A stretch of 64,000 nucleotides of DNA from NCBI GenBank assembly GCA_026388545.1, contig JAPLJS010000019.1, positions 1 to 64,000 on the forward strand, read 5' to 3'. This document shows, in pieces, positions 25,456 through 34,567 of the stretch. The notes below the pieces were generated by a model that was not told the DNA's origin, made no database searches, and was given only the letters and a program-made list of their open reading frames with translations. A program made the translations under genes and the position numbers. Each line of letters starts with the position of its first letter. Within the stretch, counting starts at the first letter, position 1. This DNA comes from Deltaproteobacteria bacterium (GTDB lineage Bacteria > Desulfobacterota > Syntrophia > Syntrophales > UBA2185).

Positions 25456-25944
25456 CTACTGAACGACAAATTCTGTAAAGTAGACCTTAACGATTTTTCC
25501 TTTGGTCAAAAAGCTGTTCAGTCGAAGCATTATCTCTTCCCTCAAACGCTGTTTTCCAGAAATGTCCATGATATCTTTATACGTTTTTGATGAAAGAAGA
25601 TCCAAAACGTTATCCCTCAGTTTCGGCTTTAATTGGTTCAGCTCGTCAATACAATTTTTATCTGATACGTCGAGCTCGATAATAATTTTCAGGTATCTGT
25701 CAACACCACCTTGATCCTGTATATTCACGATAAAAGGATCCATAGGCCATATAGCTCCTTGCGGCGCCTGCTGCTCTACTTGATCTTTCTTATTGAAAAA
25801 TTTTTTATAGTAAACAGTCCCAACAGCTCCGGCCGTCACCACGATTAATGCGGCAACGCCTATAATGATAAGCTTTTTAAGAGGCAATTTCTTTTTTTTC
25901 GGAACCTCTTCCACTGCCTTTTCATCTTTTTCTTCTCTTGCCAT
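25456..25944 (-). CDS. fliL: Flagellar basal body-associated protein FliL
   Basis: FliL surrounds the basal body and supports stator function. The 162-residue protein has a charged cytoplasmic tail, one membrane helix (LKKLIIIGVAALIVVTAGAV) and the periplasmic stomatin-like domain starting WPMDPFIVNIQDQGGVDRYL and ending GKIVKVYFTEFVVQ. It is the first gene of the fliL-M-N-O-P-Q-R-flhB-A-F-G-fliA operon and has its own sigma-54 promoter. Confidence 0.95.
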   Translation of the reverse strand: MAREEKDEKAVEEVPKKKKLPLKKLIIIGVAALIVVTAGAVGTVYYKKFFNKKDQVEQQAPQGAIWPMDPFIVNIQDQGGVDRYLKIIIELDVSDKNCIDELNQLKPKLRDNVLDLLSSKTYKDIMDISGKQRLREEIMLRLNSFLTKGKIVKVYFTEFVVQ

Positions 25945-26038
25945 TGCATCCTCTCGGTCATCATGAAATGTTGAAAGTTATTTTAATTTAACCTTAAGCA
26001 TCCTGAAGGCATTACTGAACGGTGCTCGCAGAACAAAT

Positions 26039-26057
26039 TTGCAAATAACATACCAGG
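26039..26057 (-). promoter_or_regulatory. Sigma-54 promoter for fliL operon
   Basis: The minus strand reads TGGTATGTTATTTGCA with GG at 26054-26053 and GC at 26042-26041, ten bases apart. It is about 85 bases upstream of the predicted transcript's first gene fliL. Spacing and the TTGCA element fit the sigma-54 consensus; the TGGTA half is one step from ideal. Confidence 0.8.
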
Positions 26058-26214
26058 GTGATGACGGCACGGGAAAGGTTGCAATGATCGGTATATCAGC
26101 AGATTAGGTTTGGTTACTAAAGACTACAAAAAGTGATCTTTTTGACAGACGGTCAGAAATTTGACAAAATATTAAGGTAGGTGATCTCGAAAAGAAGGCG
26201 CAACAAGATAACCA

Positions 26215-26393
26215 CGAAGGGCTTTGGAAAAGCTCCGGGAGCAGGCGTGCGAATGCGAAAAATCAGTACAACGGCGTAAAGCCAGTCATAAGGAGTGAAG
26301 CATACGCAGACGTACTTCTCAGTTCACCCTGAACTCGCAATGGGCAATCTGAAACGTCCTTTGATCTATTGGACTTTTTGCAAGGTTGTTACA
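26215..26393. repeat. Dispersed intergenic repeat, copy A
   Basis: The fliL-flgE gap (489 bases) holds no gene. This part contains GGAGTGAAGCATACGCAGACG and, at the end, GGACTTTTTGCAAGGTTGTT, similar to the GGACTTTTTACGAAGTCGTC end of the repeats at 43051, 46906 and 59322. It is the most divergent copy and begins with AAAAGCTCCGGGAGCAGGCG, a part not shared with the others, so it may be a related rather than identical family. Confidence 0.55.
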
Positions 26394-26395
26394 GA

Positions 26396-26421
26396 AAGGG
26401 CTGAGGAAATCCTCAGCCCTT
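26396..26421 (-). terminator. Strong hairpin downstream of flgE
   Basis: Twelve-base arms AAGGGCTGAGGA (26396-26407) and TCCTCAGCCCTT (26410-26421) pair perfectly around two bases, 13 bases after the flgE stop. On the minus strand the stem is followed by TCTG, so the T-run is poor, but on the plus side CTTT follows. It most likely ends the fliK-flgD-flgE transcript. Confidence 0.8.
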
Positions 26422-26433
26422 CTTTAGGGTTAA

Positions 26434-27951
26434 TTACCTCTTAATATTCATCAGTTCAGTTAGCATCGCATCCTGTGTGGTTATGACCCTGGCGTTTGCC
26501 GAGTAGGATTTCTGAGCAGTGATCATGTTAATGAATTCCGTCGCGATATCGGTATTCGACATCTCGAGACTGTTTGACGATACGTTACCCATTCCGGAAG
26601 CGCCCGGAACGTTTCTGATGGCCGGTCCCGATGTTAGCGTTTCGCCAAACAGATTGGAACCCATCTTTTTCAGTCCCCATGGGTTGGAGAAATTGGCAAG
26701 GACAATCTGAGCCACGTCCGCCGTTTGTCCGTTCGTGAAGAAACCGCTTATATTCCCATCATCTCTTACGGAAAGGCTCTTCAAGAGACCGGAGGCATAG
26801 CCGTCATTGGAGAGTGATTTAATGACGGACGTACTGGCGTAACCCGTAATGCTCAGAGCGCTGTTTCCGACCAGATCCCAGTTAACGACATTGCCGCTGC
26901 CAATGGTCCCCCCGTTGGGTAGCGTTCCGAAGGTGACGTTCATATCCAACGGCGCCGTCTCGGTATGCGTGAGGGTAAATGTTGCCGTATCATTGCTTGC
27001 CCAGCCGCCAGCCAGGGTAAGAGTCACATCTGTGCCGCCATTACCATCAAGATCGAGTGTAACGGTCGTGGCGTTAGCGGAAAGTATTGTGGCATTCGTA
27101 TAGCCGCCGGGGGTGGTTACTGTCCAGTCGGCTGCTGTGGCGCCCATCGTCAGCGTTATAGAACCCATCTGATACACCTGTCCTGGTTGATTGAGGGCGG
27201 CCGTGGCAGTTCCGGCTCCGCTAGAGGTAACAGCACCGACGGCCCCCGTATAGATTGCACTGAGATCACCATTGGAATCAAACTTGAGCCCTTGAGCGGT
27301 TTGAGCTTGCGCATCCGTTCCGTCCATGTTGGCCTGGAAACTCCACATCCCATTCTCCTCTGTCTTCCTATATACGACGCCGAGGCTGTGTTTCTGTCCA
27401 AGAGAATCATATACCGTCTGTGTCGTGTTAAAGGTTTCACCTGCCTCTGTAGCGGAGTTCAAATTTGAACCAACAGAAAAGATGTTTGTCACCGAAGGAG
27501 AAGACTGGACGTTTCTCAGGTTTATATCGGTAATATTATTATTGTTGGTGCCAAAGAAATTGTAGCCTTGAAGTTTGTAAGTGTTTGTATCGACAAGATA
27601 ACCGTCGCTGTTAAGGTGAAAGGCGCCCGCCCTCGTGTAATACGAGGCGCCGTCTTGATCATTCACCATGAAAAATCCGTCCCCGTCGATGGCGACGTCC
27701 GTGGCGTTTCCTGTCGTCTCAAAAGAGCCTGGCCCAAACAGCGTACCGACCTCTGATACCTCAACACCGCGTCCTATCTGCATAGAACCCGACGAACCGC
27801 CTGAAAGACTCTGGCTCAAGACGTCAGAAAAGAATGTCTTTCCCGCCTTATAACCGATAGTATTAACGTTAGCGATATTATTCGCGATGACGTCCATCTG
27901 CTTTGAACTGGCATTTAAGCCCGAAATTCCTGCCCATAATGCACTTCCCAT
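26434..27951 (-). CDS. flgE: Flagellar hook protein FlgE
   Basis: FlgE builds the hook. From ATG 27951 (GGAGG seven bases upstream) the approximately 505-residue protein has the D0 motif SGLNASSKQMDVIANNIANV, the FFMVNDQDGASYYTRAGAFH block and the C-terminal NTDIATEFINMITAQKSYSA. It is longer than the roughly 400 residues of enterobacterial FlgE because of an inserted Thr/Ala/Gly-rich domain (residues about 255-345, ending GGWASNDTATFTLTHT), probably exposed on the hook surface. The six upstream codons back to 27969 are not needed. Confidence 0.96.
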   Translation of the reverse strand: MGSALWAGISGLNASSKQMDVIANNIANVNTIGYKAGKTFFSDVLSQSLSGGSSGSMQIGRGVEVSEVGTLFGPGSFETTGNATDVAIDGDGFFMVNDQDGASYYTRAGAFHLNSDGYLVDTNTYKLQGYNFFGTNNNNITDINLRNVQSSPSVTNIFSVGSNLNSATEAGETFNTTQTVYDSLGQKHSLGVVYRKTEENGMWSFQANMDGTDAQAQTAQGLKFDSNGDLSAIYTGAVGAVTSSGAGTATAALNQPGQVYQMGSITLTMGATAADWTVTTPGGYTNATILSANATTVTLDLDGNGGTDVTLTLAGGWASNDTATFTLTHTETAPLDMNVTFGTLPNGGTIGSGNVVNWDLVGNSALSITGYASTSVIKSLSNDGYASGLLKSLSVRDDGNISGFFTNGQTADVAQIVLANFSNPWGLKKMGSNLFGETLTSGPAIRNVPGASGMGNVSSNSLEMSNTDIATEFINMITAQKSYSANARVITTQDAMLTELMNIKR

Positions 27952-28009
27952 TTTTTTGCCTCCTTGCAATTAAATTCATAATTTCTTTTTTAGTTAACCA
28001 TTTGCGGCT

Positions 28010-28654
28010 TCAATTCGCCGGCTTCCTGACGGATAGAATATCTGCAAAAGCGATATCCTGTCCGTTCACGGTAAGGTAAGGAACATTGTTTTTAAACGTA
28101 GCACCTGTTACCTTACCCGTTACCATTGACGTAACAGATACATCTTTCCCGCTGCTGTCGGTTGCAGACACCTCAAAAGTATAAGTCCCTGCTGAAACGT
28201 TCGAGCTGTTCCACGTCAACGAATTAATACCGGCTTTTTGAGATCCGAAGCTAAAGGTTTTCATTAACGTCCCCTGGGCATTGTAGATTTTCACGGTTCC
28301 CTGCTTCACATCACTGGGCAGATTATAGTACAGTGTATTTGTTGATCCTTCCACAGTAGTCGTATTTCCTTTCGCAGAGACCTCATTGCCGATGAGATTC
28401 GCTACCTGGACATTATTCAGGGACGAGAAGGATGTCCCCAACGTTTGCAGTTGTGTATTCATGTTCTGCAATTGTTCAAGACTCGAAAACTGGGCAAGCT
28501 GGGCAGCGAAATTCGACCCATCGAGGGGGTTAAGGGGATCCTGATTCTTGAGTTGTGCGATCAGCATCTTCAGAAAATCATCCTTCCCCATTATGGTGTT
28601 CTTCGTCTGAGTGGAACTGGTAGTCCCACTATTTATACTCGATACCGTAGCCAT
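28010..28654 (-). CDS. flgD: Hook cap / hook assembly protein FlgD
   Basis: FlgD caps the growing hook. The 214-residue protein has the conserved N-terminal export and capping region MGKDDFLKMLIAQLKNQDPL, NPLDGSNFAAQLAQFSSLEQL, and a C-terminal FlgD Ig-like/Tudor region with LTWNSSNVSAGTYTFEVSAT. Length fits the family. It lies between fliK and flgE, the usual order. Confidence 0.96.
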   Translation of the reverse strand: MATVSSINSGTTSSTQTKNTIMGKDDFLKMLIAQLKNQDPLNPLDGSNFAAQLAQFSSLEQLQNMNTQLQTLGTSFSSLNNVQVANLIGNEVSAKGNTTTVEGSTNTLYYNLPSDVKQGTVKIYNAQGTLMKTFSFGSQKAGINSLTWNSSNVSAGTYTFEVSATDSSGKDVSVTSMVTGKVTGATFKNNVPYLTVNGQDIAFADILSVRKPAN

Positions 28655-28685
28655 CTCTCTTCACCTCACATATATGATTAATTAA

Positions 28686-30266
28686 TTATGCAAATAAACT
28701 GATAACACCCAAAGAGGGATCATTTAACTCATTCCCGCCTGACGGCAATATTTGAATGGGAGAATTATCCTCTTTTGTGTTATCTCTTTTTCCCCGCCCT
28801 TCCTCAAAGAAGGCGCCGCCCCCGGGCTGGAATCCCGGATTACCGTCATAAGATCTTTCCTGGACAAGAACTTCAAAACGATCGATGTTTAACCCCTGAC
28901 CTTGAAGGGCGGTTTTTAATTGGTCGAGATTGGTGTGCAATACCTGCTTCACATCATGATTGTCTGCAATCAGTACCATCCTGACCATGTCGTTATGAAC
29001 CCTGACATCCATATTCAGTGTTCCGAGATTAGGCGGCTCCAGCGTGATGACAATCCTGCCGGATCGATTCTTCATCATATTCGCGGCGCCGTCCTCAATC
29101 TGCTCCATAATGTCCTGAAACTGAAGAGGCGCAATATCACCATTCATATTTGTCCCCGAACTATTCCAAACACCTTTTACCCCGGAGTAATCAGCATTAG
29201 CCGTCCAGAGCGTGGTATCACTTTTCCCGGCAAGGGGTTCATTATCTATTCCTTCAACAGACTTTTCTGATTTGAACACTTCTGAGAAAAGATTTTTATT
29301 ATTTTGCATCTCTTCACTTGCTTCATTCAGCCGCCCCGTTGAAATTGAATTTTCTTTTACGCTCTCTAGCTTCTGTTGCTCACTCTTTAACAGTATCTCC
29401 TGCCCTTTCGGATCAGATGATACTTTCTTACTACTTACTCCCTTGATATCGAGCTCCTTCGAAATGTCTCTTTCACCATCATACTTTTGATCTTCCTTTT
29501 CATCACCGGAGCGGGAAATTCTCATTTCTTCAGATACATTCTTCTTGGCGAGTTTATTACTCTTCAAACCGTCGGCTGATAGTGCCCCTAAATCACGGGC
29601 GAGGTCATCTGAGAGCATCGTATCGACTGAAGGTGACTTCTCCACTTTTCCAAATCCACTGACTCCCTTCTTTAACGATAATGTACTTTCCTTTTCTATC
29701 GCGGATCTAATTTGCGAACTCTCACTACCATGTCCAGGAGATTCATCCGGCAGATTCAATGCATCGCCTTTGTCGATACTTCCTTCACCCATGGGGGATT
29801 GAGTTTTTCCTGATTTACCAAGGAGTTCTTTGCCCGTTTTTTTAGCTTCCGCAACTCCCCCCGATGCTAATTCTTCTGGATTGAGTTTCATATTTTTCTC
29901 AAAAGGTACCTGATGTTGAAACGCAATCGCATCTCCATTCATTTCTTTTGTTCCCTTTCGGGACCAGTACCCGCGGCCAACCTTAACACCAGCCAATCGC
30001 CCCTTTATCTCATCTTTCCCGGTTGTCAATTCTGCCTGGCAACTTACAGAACCTTCCTTTTCGGTATCGCCTTTCTCAATCGAAAAAACCGTGCCTTTTT
30101 GCTTCATTATGCTGGCAAATGAACCCACACCTCCAATGATGTCAAAGAGGTCTGCACCATTTTGCTTTCCTTTCGATAGCTCCTTAATTCTATTGGACAC
30201 ACCCTGAGACGTTGGTTGATCTTGACTTCCGCCACTTAATGTCAACTGTTGCATTGAAGTATCCAT
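28686..30266 (-). CDS. fliK: Flagellar hook-length control protein FliK
   Basis: FliK measures hook length and triggers the FlhB substrate switch. The 526-residue protein is mostly a low-complexity Ser/Lys/Glu/Gly-rich region, as in long FliK proteins. The C-terminal Flg_hook domain reads GRIVITLEPPNLGTLNMDVR, then VLHTNLDQLKTALQGQGLNI and FEVLVQ. ATG 30266 has GGAG six bases upstream. It heads fliK-flgD-flgE, just downstream of its own sigma-54 promoter. Confidence 0.92.
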   Translation of the reverse strand: MDTSMQQLTLSGGSQDQPTSQGVSNRIKELSKGKQNGADLFDIIGGVGSFASIMKQKGTVFSIEKGDTEKEGSVSCQAELTTGKDEIKGRLAGVKVGRGYWSRKGTKEMNGDAIAFQHQVPFEKNMKLNPEELASGGVAEAKKTGKELLGKSGKTQSPMGEGSIDKGDALNLPDESPGHGSESSQIRSAIEKESTLSLKKGVSGFGKVEKSPSVDTMLSDDLARDLGALSADGLKSNKLAKKNVSEEMRISRSGDEKEDQKYDGERDISKELDIKGVSSKKVSSDPKGQEILLKSEQQKLESVKENSISTGRLNEASEEMQNNKNLFSEVFKSEKSVEGIDNEPLAGKSDTTLWTANADYSGVKGVWNSSGTNMNGDIAPLQFQDIMEQIEDGAANMMKNRSGRIVITLEPPNLGTLNMDVRVHNDMVRMVLIADNHDVKQVLHTNLDQLKTALQGQGLNIDRFEVLVQERSYDGNPGFQPGGGAFFEEGRGKRDNTKEDNSPIQILPSGGNELNDPSLGVISLFA

Positions 30267-30298
30267 TTTTCACTCCAGTATTATTTGATAAGTTGTAA

Positions 30299-30317
30299 AG
30301 GCAAGAGACATGCCATG
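30299..30317 (-). promoter_or_regulatory. Sigma-54 promoter for fliK-flgD-flgE
   Basis: The minus strand reads TGGCATGTCTCTTGCC with GG at 30314-30313 and GC at 30302-30301, ten bases apart. The predicted start near 30290 leaves about 24 bases of leader before fliK. The match to TGGCACG-N4-TTGC is close. Confidence 0.85.
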
Positions 30318-30479
30318 TCGAACTCAAATAAAATAACCAGCTATTTCATGATGTTATTTAGATGTAGGAACTGACGGGATTTTCAGGGGGGGGTAAATAT
30401 TGCCCATTCTGTCACAGTGAATTTGAAAAAAATACCTAGGGAGAAAAATAAAAAGGTGGGATAATGTAGTGTAGGTATT

Positions 30480-31061
30480 TTACATACCGCTGATAGTCTT
30501 GGCGATTTCCACTGCTTTCTCAGGGTCGAGGTGCCCCCATACGGCACCGGCCTTTTTAGTATTCATCTGCATGATAATCCCGGCAGCAGTTTTATTGTCC
30601 ATTTTACTGAATAGGGCGCCCACCTTATCGGGGGGGGTTGCTTCATACACCTTAGCCAATTCTTTAATTTTTTTAATATTTTCCATTTTATCAGATTCTT
30701 GAGGAACTGTTATTTTTTCTTCCCGGTTTCGGAGCATTTCTATTTTCGCCACAACCTCATTCTTTAATAAATGAATCCTCTTTTCCTCAAATTTAACGAA
30801 ATTTTCTCTGTTTTCAAGTTGCCTTCGTCTATCTTCCAGGGAGATGATCAGGTTCCTTTCATTCATCAGCGTATCTTCAAAAACATCTCTTACCGGTGCG
30901 CGAGCGGCTGTTTGCGAGGATACATCAGCCAGGGCAGGTTTGGCTGTCCATAACGAATAATCAAAAATATCTGACCTTTTCACAATTTCCGCTATGGCAA
31001 GAATTTTCGTCATAAACAGGAATAAAATGAGGATTTCGAAAGCAACAATTATTTTTTTCAT
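30480..31061 (-). CDS. MotE/YlxF-like protein (coiled coil plus MgtE_N-like domain)
   Basis: The 193-residue protein has an N-terminal membrane helix or signal anchor (residues 3-24), a coiled coil (about 70-115, SLEDRRRQLENRENFVKFEE) and a C-terminal MgtE_N-like helical domain: LAKVYEATPPDKVGALFSKM, MNTKKAGAVWGHLDPEKAVE. Proteins of this kind lie between fliJ and fliK in many bacteria (YlxF in Bacillus; MotE chaperones the motility protein MotC in Sinorhizobium). Start overlaps fliJ by four bases. A paralogue with a SPOR domain is at 46983-48020. Confidence 0.8.
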   Translation of the reverse strand: MKKIIVAFEILILFLFMTKILAIAEIVKRSDIFDYSLWTAKPALADVSSQTAARAPVRDVFEDTLMNERNLIISLEDRRRQLENRENFVKFEEKRIHLLKNEVVAKIEMLRNREEKITVPQESDKMENIKKIKELAKVYEATPPDKVGALFSKMDNKTAAGIIMQMNTKKAGAVWGHLDPEKAVEIAKTISGM

Positions 31062-31507
31062 TTTCTCAGACCATGAGCAAATTTGATTATTGTAAAATCG
31101 TCAAGTTCTTTGCGAGCTTTAGTAGCCATCTCCAGGAGATATTCAGCCTTTTTTTTCTCCCTTAAGGTTTCCATAACTTTCCGTTTTTTAACCGCCTCCA
31201 GGAGAGCATGCCTTTTTGCTTCGGCTTCCTCCTCCATTTTGCAAATAACAGCCCTCTGCTTTTCTTCTTTGCATTTCAGGTATTCAATGAAGGCAAAGTG
31301 CCGCTGGATCACATCGGAGTTTACGGCATTTTCCTGAATTTTTGTCAATTGTACAATCCTATCTTTTTTTTCTTTTTTCAAATCTTCTAAAACGACCCTG
31401 GCCGCCTGCAGACGGTTCAGAGCATCGGAAAATTCAAGCTGACACTGCTCCTCTATCTGCACCCTGAAGTTTAACACCGCCTCCAGATCAAACCGAAACA
31501 TACTCAT
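31058..31507 (-). CDS. fliJ: Flagellar export chaperone FliJ
   Basis: FliJ is the coiled-coil stalk of the FliH-FliI-FliJ ATPase complex. The 149-residue protein is one long antiparallel coiled coil, starting FDLEAVLNFRVQIEEQCQLE with the usual L.xVLxxR opening, and is rich in Lys and Glu. It lies six bases from fliI and overlaps the MotE-like gene by four bases. Confidence 0.9.
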   Translation of the reverse strand: MSMFRFDLEAVLNFRVQIEEQCQLEFSDALNRLQAARVVLEDLKKEKKDRIVQLTKIQENAVNSDVIQRHFAFIEYLKCKEEKQRAVICKMEEEAEAKRHALLEAVKKRKVMETLREKKKAEYLLEMATKARKELDDFTIIKFAHGLRK

Positions 31508-31512
31508 CTTTC

Positions 31513-32847
31513 CTATTCAAAAAGGGCGAACATTCCCCTTCTGCTTTCTTTAAAACCTACTGATTCATTGATGGCCTGCATAGAAAAGGCATTCACCCTG
31601 CCGATCATCTCTATTGCAAAATCAACTTCATGGCTGCTGCCCTTTACATAAGCGCCAATATTTATGAGATCTTCAGCCTTCTTGTATGTTGCAAGGATGT
31701 TTAAGATACTGCCTGCTTTCCCCTTGTGCTCATCATCAACCACATCAATCATAACCCTGCTGATACTGCTCAGGACGTCTATCGCCGGATAATGATTCTT
31801 TGCCGCCAGAATGCGAGAAAGTACAATATGACCATCCAAAATCGATCTTGCCGCGTCTGCAATCGGCTCATCAAAGTCATTCCCCTCAACCAGGATTGTG
31901 TACAGGCCTGTTATACTTCCCTTGCCTTCCACGGCGCCAACCCTCTCAAGAAGCTTCGGCATAAGGCTGAACACCGAGGGCGTATATCCTTTTGTCGTCG
32001 GTGGCTCACCGATGGATAGACCAACTTCTCGCTGGGCCATGGCAAACCTCGTCAGAGAATCAACCATAAGGAGCACATCCTTCCCCTGGTCCCTGAAATA
32101 CTCGGCGATAGATGTTGCAACATATGCCGCTCTCATCCTTATGATGGGGTGCGTATCCGAGGTAGCGACAACAACTACGGATCTCTCCAAGCCTTCTTTG
32201 CCGAGATTCTTCTCGATGAACTCCCGCACTTCCCGTCCTCTCTCGCCGATGAGCCCGATTACGTTTACATCGGCCCTGGTGTTTTTTGCCATCATCCCTA
32301 AAAGAATGCTCTTGCCAATACCGGACCCGGAAAATACCCCCATTTTCTGCCCCTTACCGCAGGTGAGCAACGCATTTATAACCCTTATTCCGAGGTCCAT
32401 CACCTCCGTAACTCTTTTCCTCTTCAGAGGATTGATCGGACTGAAATATATGGGGTATTCCGTTTGGTACCCTATTGGTCCTTTGCCGTCAATGGGGTTC
32501 CCCATGCCGTCAATCACGCGCCCAAGGAGACCTCTCCCGACTCTGACATCCGCCTTCTTCCCAAGTGATATAATCTTGCAGCCGGGACCCACTCCGCGGA
32601 TAGTTTCGAGAGGCATCATGAGAACCTTGCCCGTCTTAAAACCTACTACCTCGGCACTGAGCGGCTCTTCATGGCCGTTTGTATAAATTTCACACATTTC
32701 TCCAATAGAAGTACAAGGGCCATGCCCCTCCACCACCAGACCAATGACCTGGCTTACTTTACCGAAAACCTTGATAGGATTTACTTGTTCAATTAGCCTG
32801 AAACATTTGTCAAAATCGAACATTGCTCCGGCCGTTGCTTCTTTCAC
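31513..32847 (-). CDS. fliI: Flagellum-specific ATPase FliI
   Basis: FliI is the F1-beta-like ATPase that energises export. The 444-residue protein has Walker A FSGSGIGKSILLGMMAKNT, the GERGREVREF motif, Walker B DVLLMVDSLTRFA and the family block REVGLSIGEPPTTKGYTPSV. Note Ile in place of the second Ser/Thr after GKS. Translation likely starts at GTG 32847, eight bases after GAGG; a later ATG nine codons in has poor spacing. Confidence 0.97.
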   Translation of the reverse strand: MKEATAGAMFDFDKCFRLIEQVNPIKVFGKVSQVIGLVVEGHGPCTSIGEMCEIYTNGHEEPLSAEVVGFKTGKVLMMPLETIRGVGPGCKIISLGKKADVRVGRGLLGRVIDGMGNPIDGKGPIGYQTEYPIYFSPINPLKRKRVTEVMDLGIRVINALLTCGKGQKMGVFSGSGIGKSILLGMMAKNTRADVNVIGLIGERGREVREFIEKNLGKEGLERSVVVVATSDTHPIIRMRAAYVATSIAEYFRDQGKDVLLMVDSLTRFAMAQREVGLSIGEPPTTKGYTPSVFSLMPKLLERVGAVEGKGSITGLYTILVEGNDFDEPIADAARSILDGHIVLSRILAAKNHYPAIDVLSSISRVMIDVVDDEHKGKAGSILNILATYKKAEDLINIGAYVKGSSHEVDFAIEMIGRVNAFSMQAINESVGFKESRRGMFALFE

Positions 32848-32871
32848 TCTTTACACCTCATTAGAGAACCT

Positions 32872-33546
32872 TCACTTTTTACCGGTTATGGCCTTCCTCA
32901 CTTCATGAAGTTGCTGATCCAATCTTGCGTCCACCTCACCAAACGATGTTTCTATAACAACCCCGCCCCGCCTGATGCTGTTGTCTTCTACAACCGTCAT
33001 ATTCCTGATATCGTCGAAACTATCAATAATCCCTGGATTTATCTCCATCATATTTCGATAATCCTCTGGATTCAGTCTAACCCTTATCCCTTCCTTATCA
33101 AGTACTTGTTTTATAGCGCTTTTCAGAACACTATAAACGATGTCTCTGTTTGTGGAAACTTCTTGGCTGATGACCTTTTCAGATATGGAAAAAACCAGAT
33201 TTAATATTTTCTCTTCATTGCCTTCGAGGATTTCTTTCCTTAACCTATTAAGTTCCCTCATTGAATTTGCGAGGGTTTCTGTGGCCTGAAATAACCTTTT
33301 TCTCTCTTCTTCAGTACCTTCTTTTATTCCTTCTGAATATCCTTGAGCATATGCCTCCGTTTTAGCCCTTTCAATAATCGAGGGAATCTCGACTTTTACT
33401 GAATTATTCTCCGTTTTCCCCTTTTTCCTGCCGTTAGTTTCCCCATCTCCTTTCTCTTTAGAATAAAATCTTACAAATTCCGGTGTCTTAACTTCAGCCG
33501 ATTTTATGAACGTAATGTTTTCAGATTTGATGACCTTATCAGACAA
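32872..33546 (-). CDS. fliH: Flagellar assembly protein FliH
   Basis: FliH is the stator-like regulator of FliI. The protein has a charged N-terminal half with a helix carrying AYAQGYSEGIKEGTEEERKR and the C-terminal V-ATPase E-like domain (LVFSISEKVISQEVSTNRDI, VRLNPEDYRNM, GGVVIETSFGEVDARLDQQL). The start is taken as TTG 33546 overlapping the fliG stop by eight bases, with GGGGGGTG about five bases upstream. GTG 33555 lies too near that site, and the reading back to 33579 runs inside fliG. Confidence 0.9.
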   Translation of the reverse strand: MSDKVIKSENITFIKSAEVKTPEFVRFYSKEKGDGETNGRKKGKTENNSVKVEIPSIIERAKTEAYAQGYSEGIKEGTEEERKRLFQATETLANSMRELNRLRKEILEGNEEKILNLVFSISEKVISQEVSTNRDIVYSVLKSAIKQVLDKEGIRVRLNPEDYRNMMEINPGIIDSFDDIRNMTVVEDNSIRRGGVVIETSFGEVDARLDQQLHEVRKAITGKK

Positions 33547-34543
33547 ATTGGTCACCCCCCTCACCGCGCATAAGAACAATTTTTCCCTCCGCTTCTAATT
33601 TTCTTGTTGCGTCAAGGATAATTCTCTGGCTCTTTTCTATTTCCGATAACCTTATGGGAGGCATCATTTCTATATCCTCCTTCAGCATTTCAGCGCCGCG
33701 TTTTGACATATTCCTGAAGATAACACCCCTCATTTCATCATCAACTATCTTCAAGGCGCGCGCTAAATCTTCAGTAGTAACTTCCCTCAATAATTCCCGG
33801 ATGCTCTTATCATCCAGTTTGAGGATATCTTCAAATGTAAACATCTTTTTGCGTATCTCGGCTGCAATTTCCGGAATAGTATCATCAAGCGATTTCATAA
33901 TAGTGTTCTCGGTGTTTCGGTTCATCCTGTTCAGAATTTCAGCCACCATGGCAACCCCACCGGGTTGCAGGTCACTGACACCTCCCACAATAATCTCTTT
34001 TTCAAGTGTGTTTGCAATATCCTCTACAAATTCATGAGGAACACTTTTCAAGGTCGACATCCTTTTCACAATATCAGACTGCATCTCAGGAGATAGACCT
34101 TCCAGAATGCCCACCGCCTGTTCAGTTCCCACATATGAGAGGATCAGGGCAATGGTCTGCGGATGTTCAGTCCTTGTGAAATCTATCAATATCTGGGGAT
34201 CTATTTCCTGCAATTTTTGGATTAAAGGATTATCGTAAGGTGTTTCGTTTCCCACTGTCCTTGCAATACTGGCTAAAATATCATGAGCTTTTTCTTCTCC
34301 TGCAGCTTTAATAATGAGTTTTCTCAGGGTGTCGCCATGAACCGGCAGAACCCCGCCCTTCTGCCTCGCCAGGGTACAAAATTCCTTGGCTACATTATTG
34401 ACATCTTCCAGGGACACACTGTTGAGCTGGCTCATCTGCTTTCCGATCCGTTCGATCTCTGAGGGGCTGAAATTTTTCATCACTTTTCCAGCCAGTTCCT
34501 CATCCAAGGATAACAGCAATATAGCTACTTTCTCTTCATTCAT
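33539..34543 (-). CDS. fliG: Flagellar motor switch protein FliG
   Basis: FliG couples the C-ring to the stators. The 334-residue protein has the N-terminal FliF-binding part (EKVAILLLSLDEELAGKVMK), the middle EHPQTIALILSYVGTEQAVG (EHPQ motif) and the C-terminal torque domain MFTFEDILKLDDKSIRELLR and RNMSKRGAEMLKEDIEMMPP, with the charged residues kept. It starts 24 bases after fliF. Confidence 0.98.
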   Translation of the reverse strand: MNEEKVAILLLSLDEELAGKVMKNFSPSEIERIGKQMSQLNSVSLEDVNNVAKEFCTLARQKGGVLPVHGDTLRKLIIKAAGEEKAHDILASIARTVGNETPYDNPLIQKLQEIDPQILIDFTRTEHPQTIALILSYVGTEQAVGILEGLSPEMQSDIVKRMSTLKSVPHEFVEDIANTLEKEIIVGGVSDLQPGGVAMVAEILNRMNRNTENTIMKSLDDTIPEIAAEIRKKMFTFEDILKLDDKSIRELLREVTTEDLARALKIVDDEMRGVIFRNMSKRGAEMLKEDIEMMPPIRLSEIEKSQRIILDATRKLEAEGKIVLMRGEGGDQFV

Positions 34544-34567
34544 GATTTTTATTACGATCCATTTACT

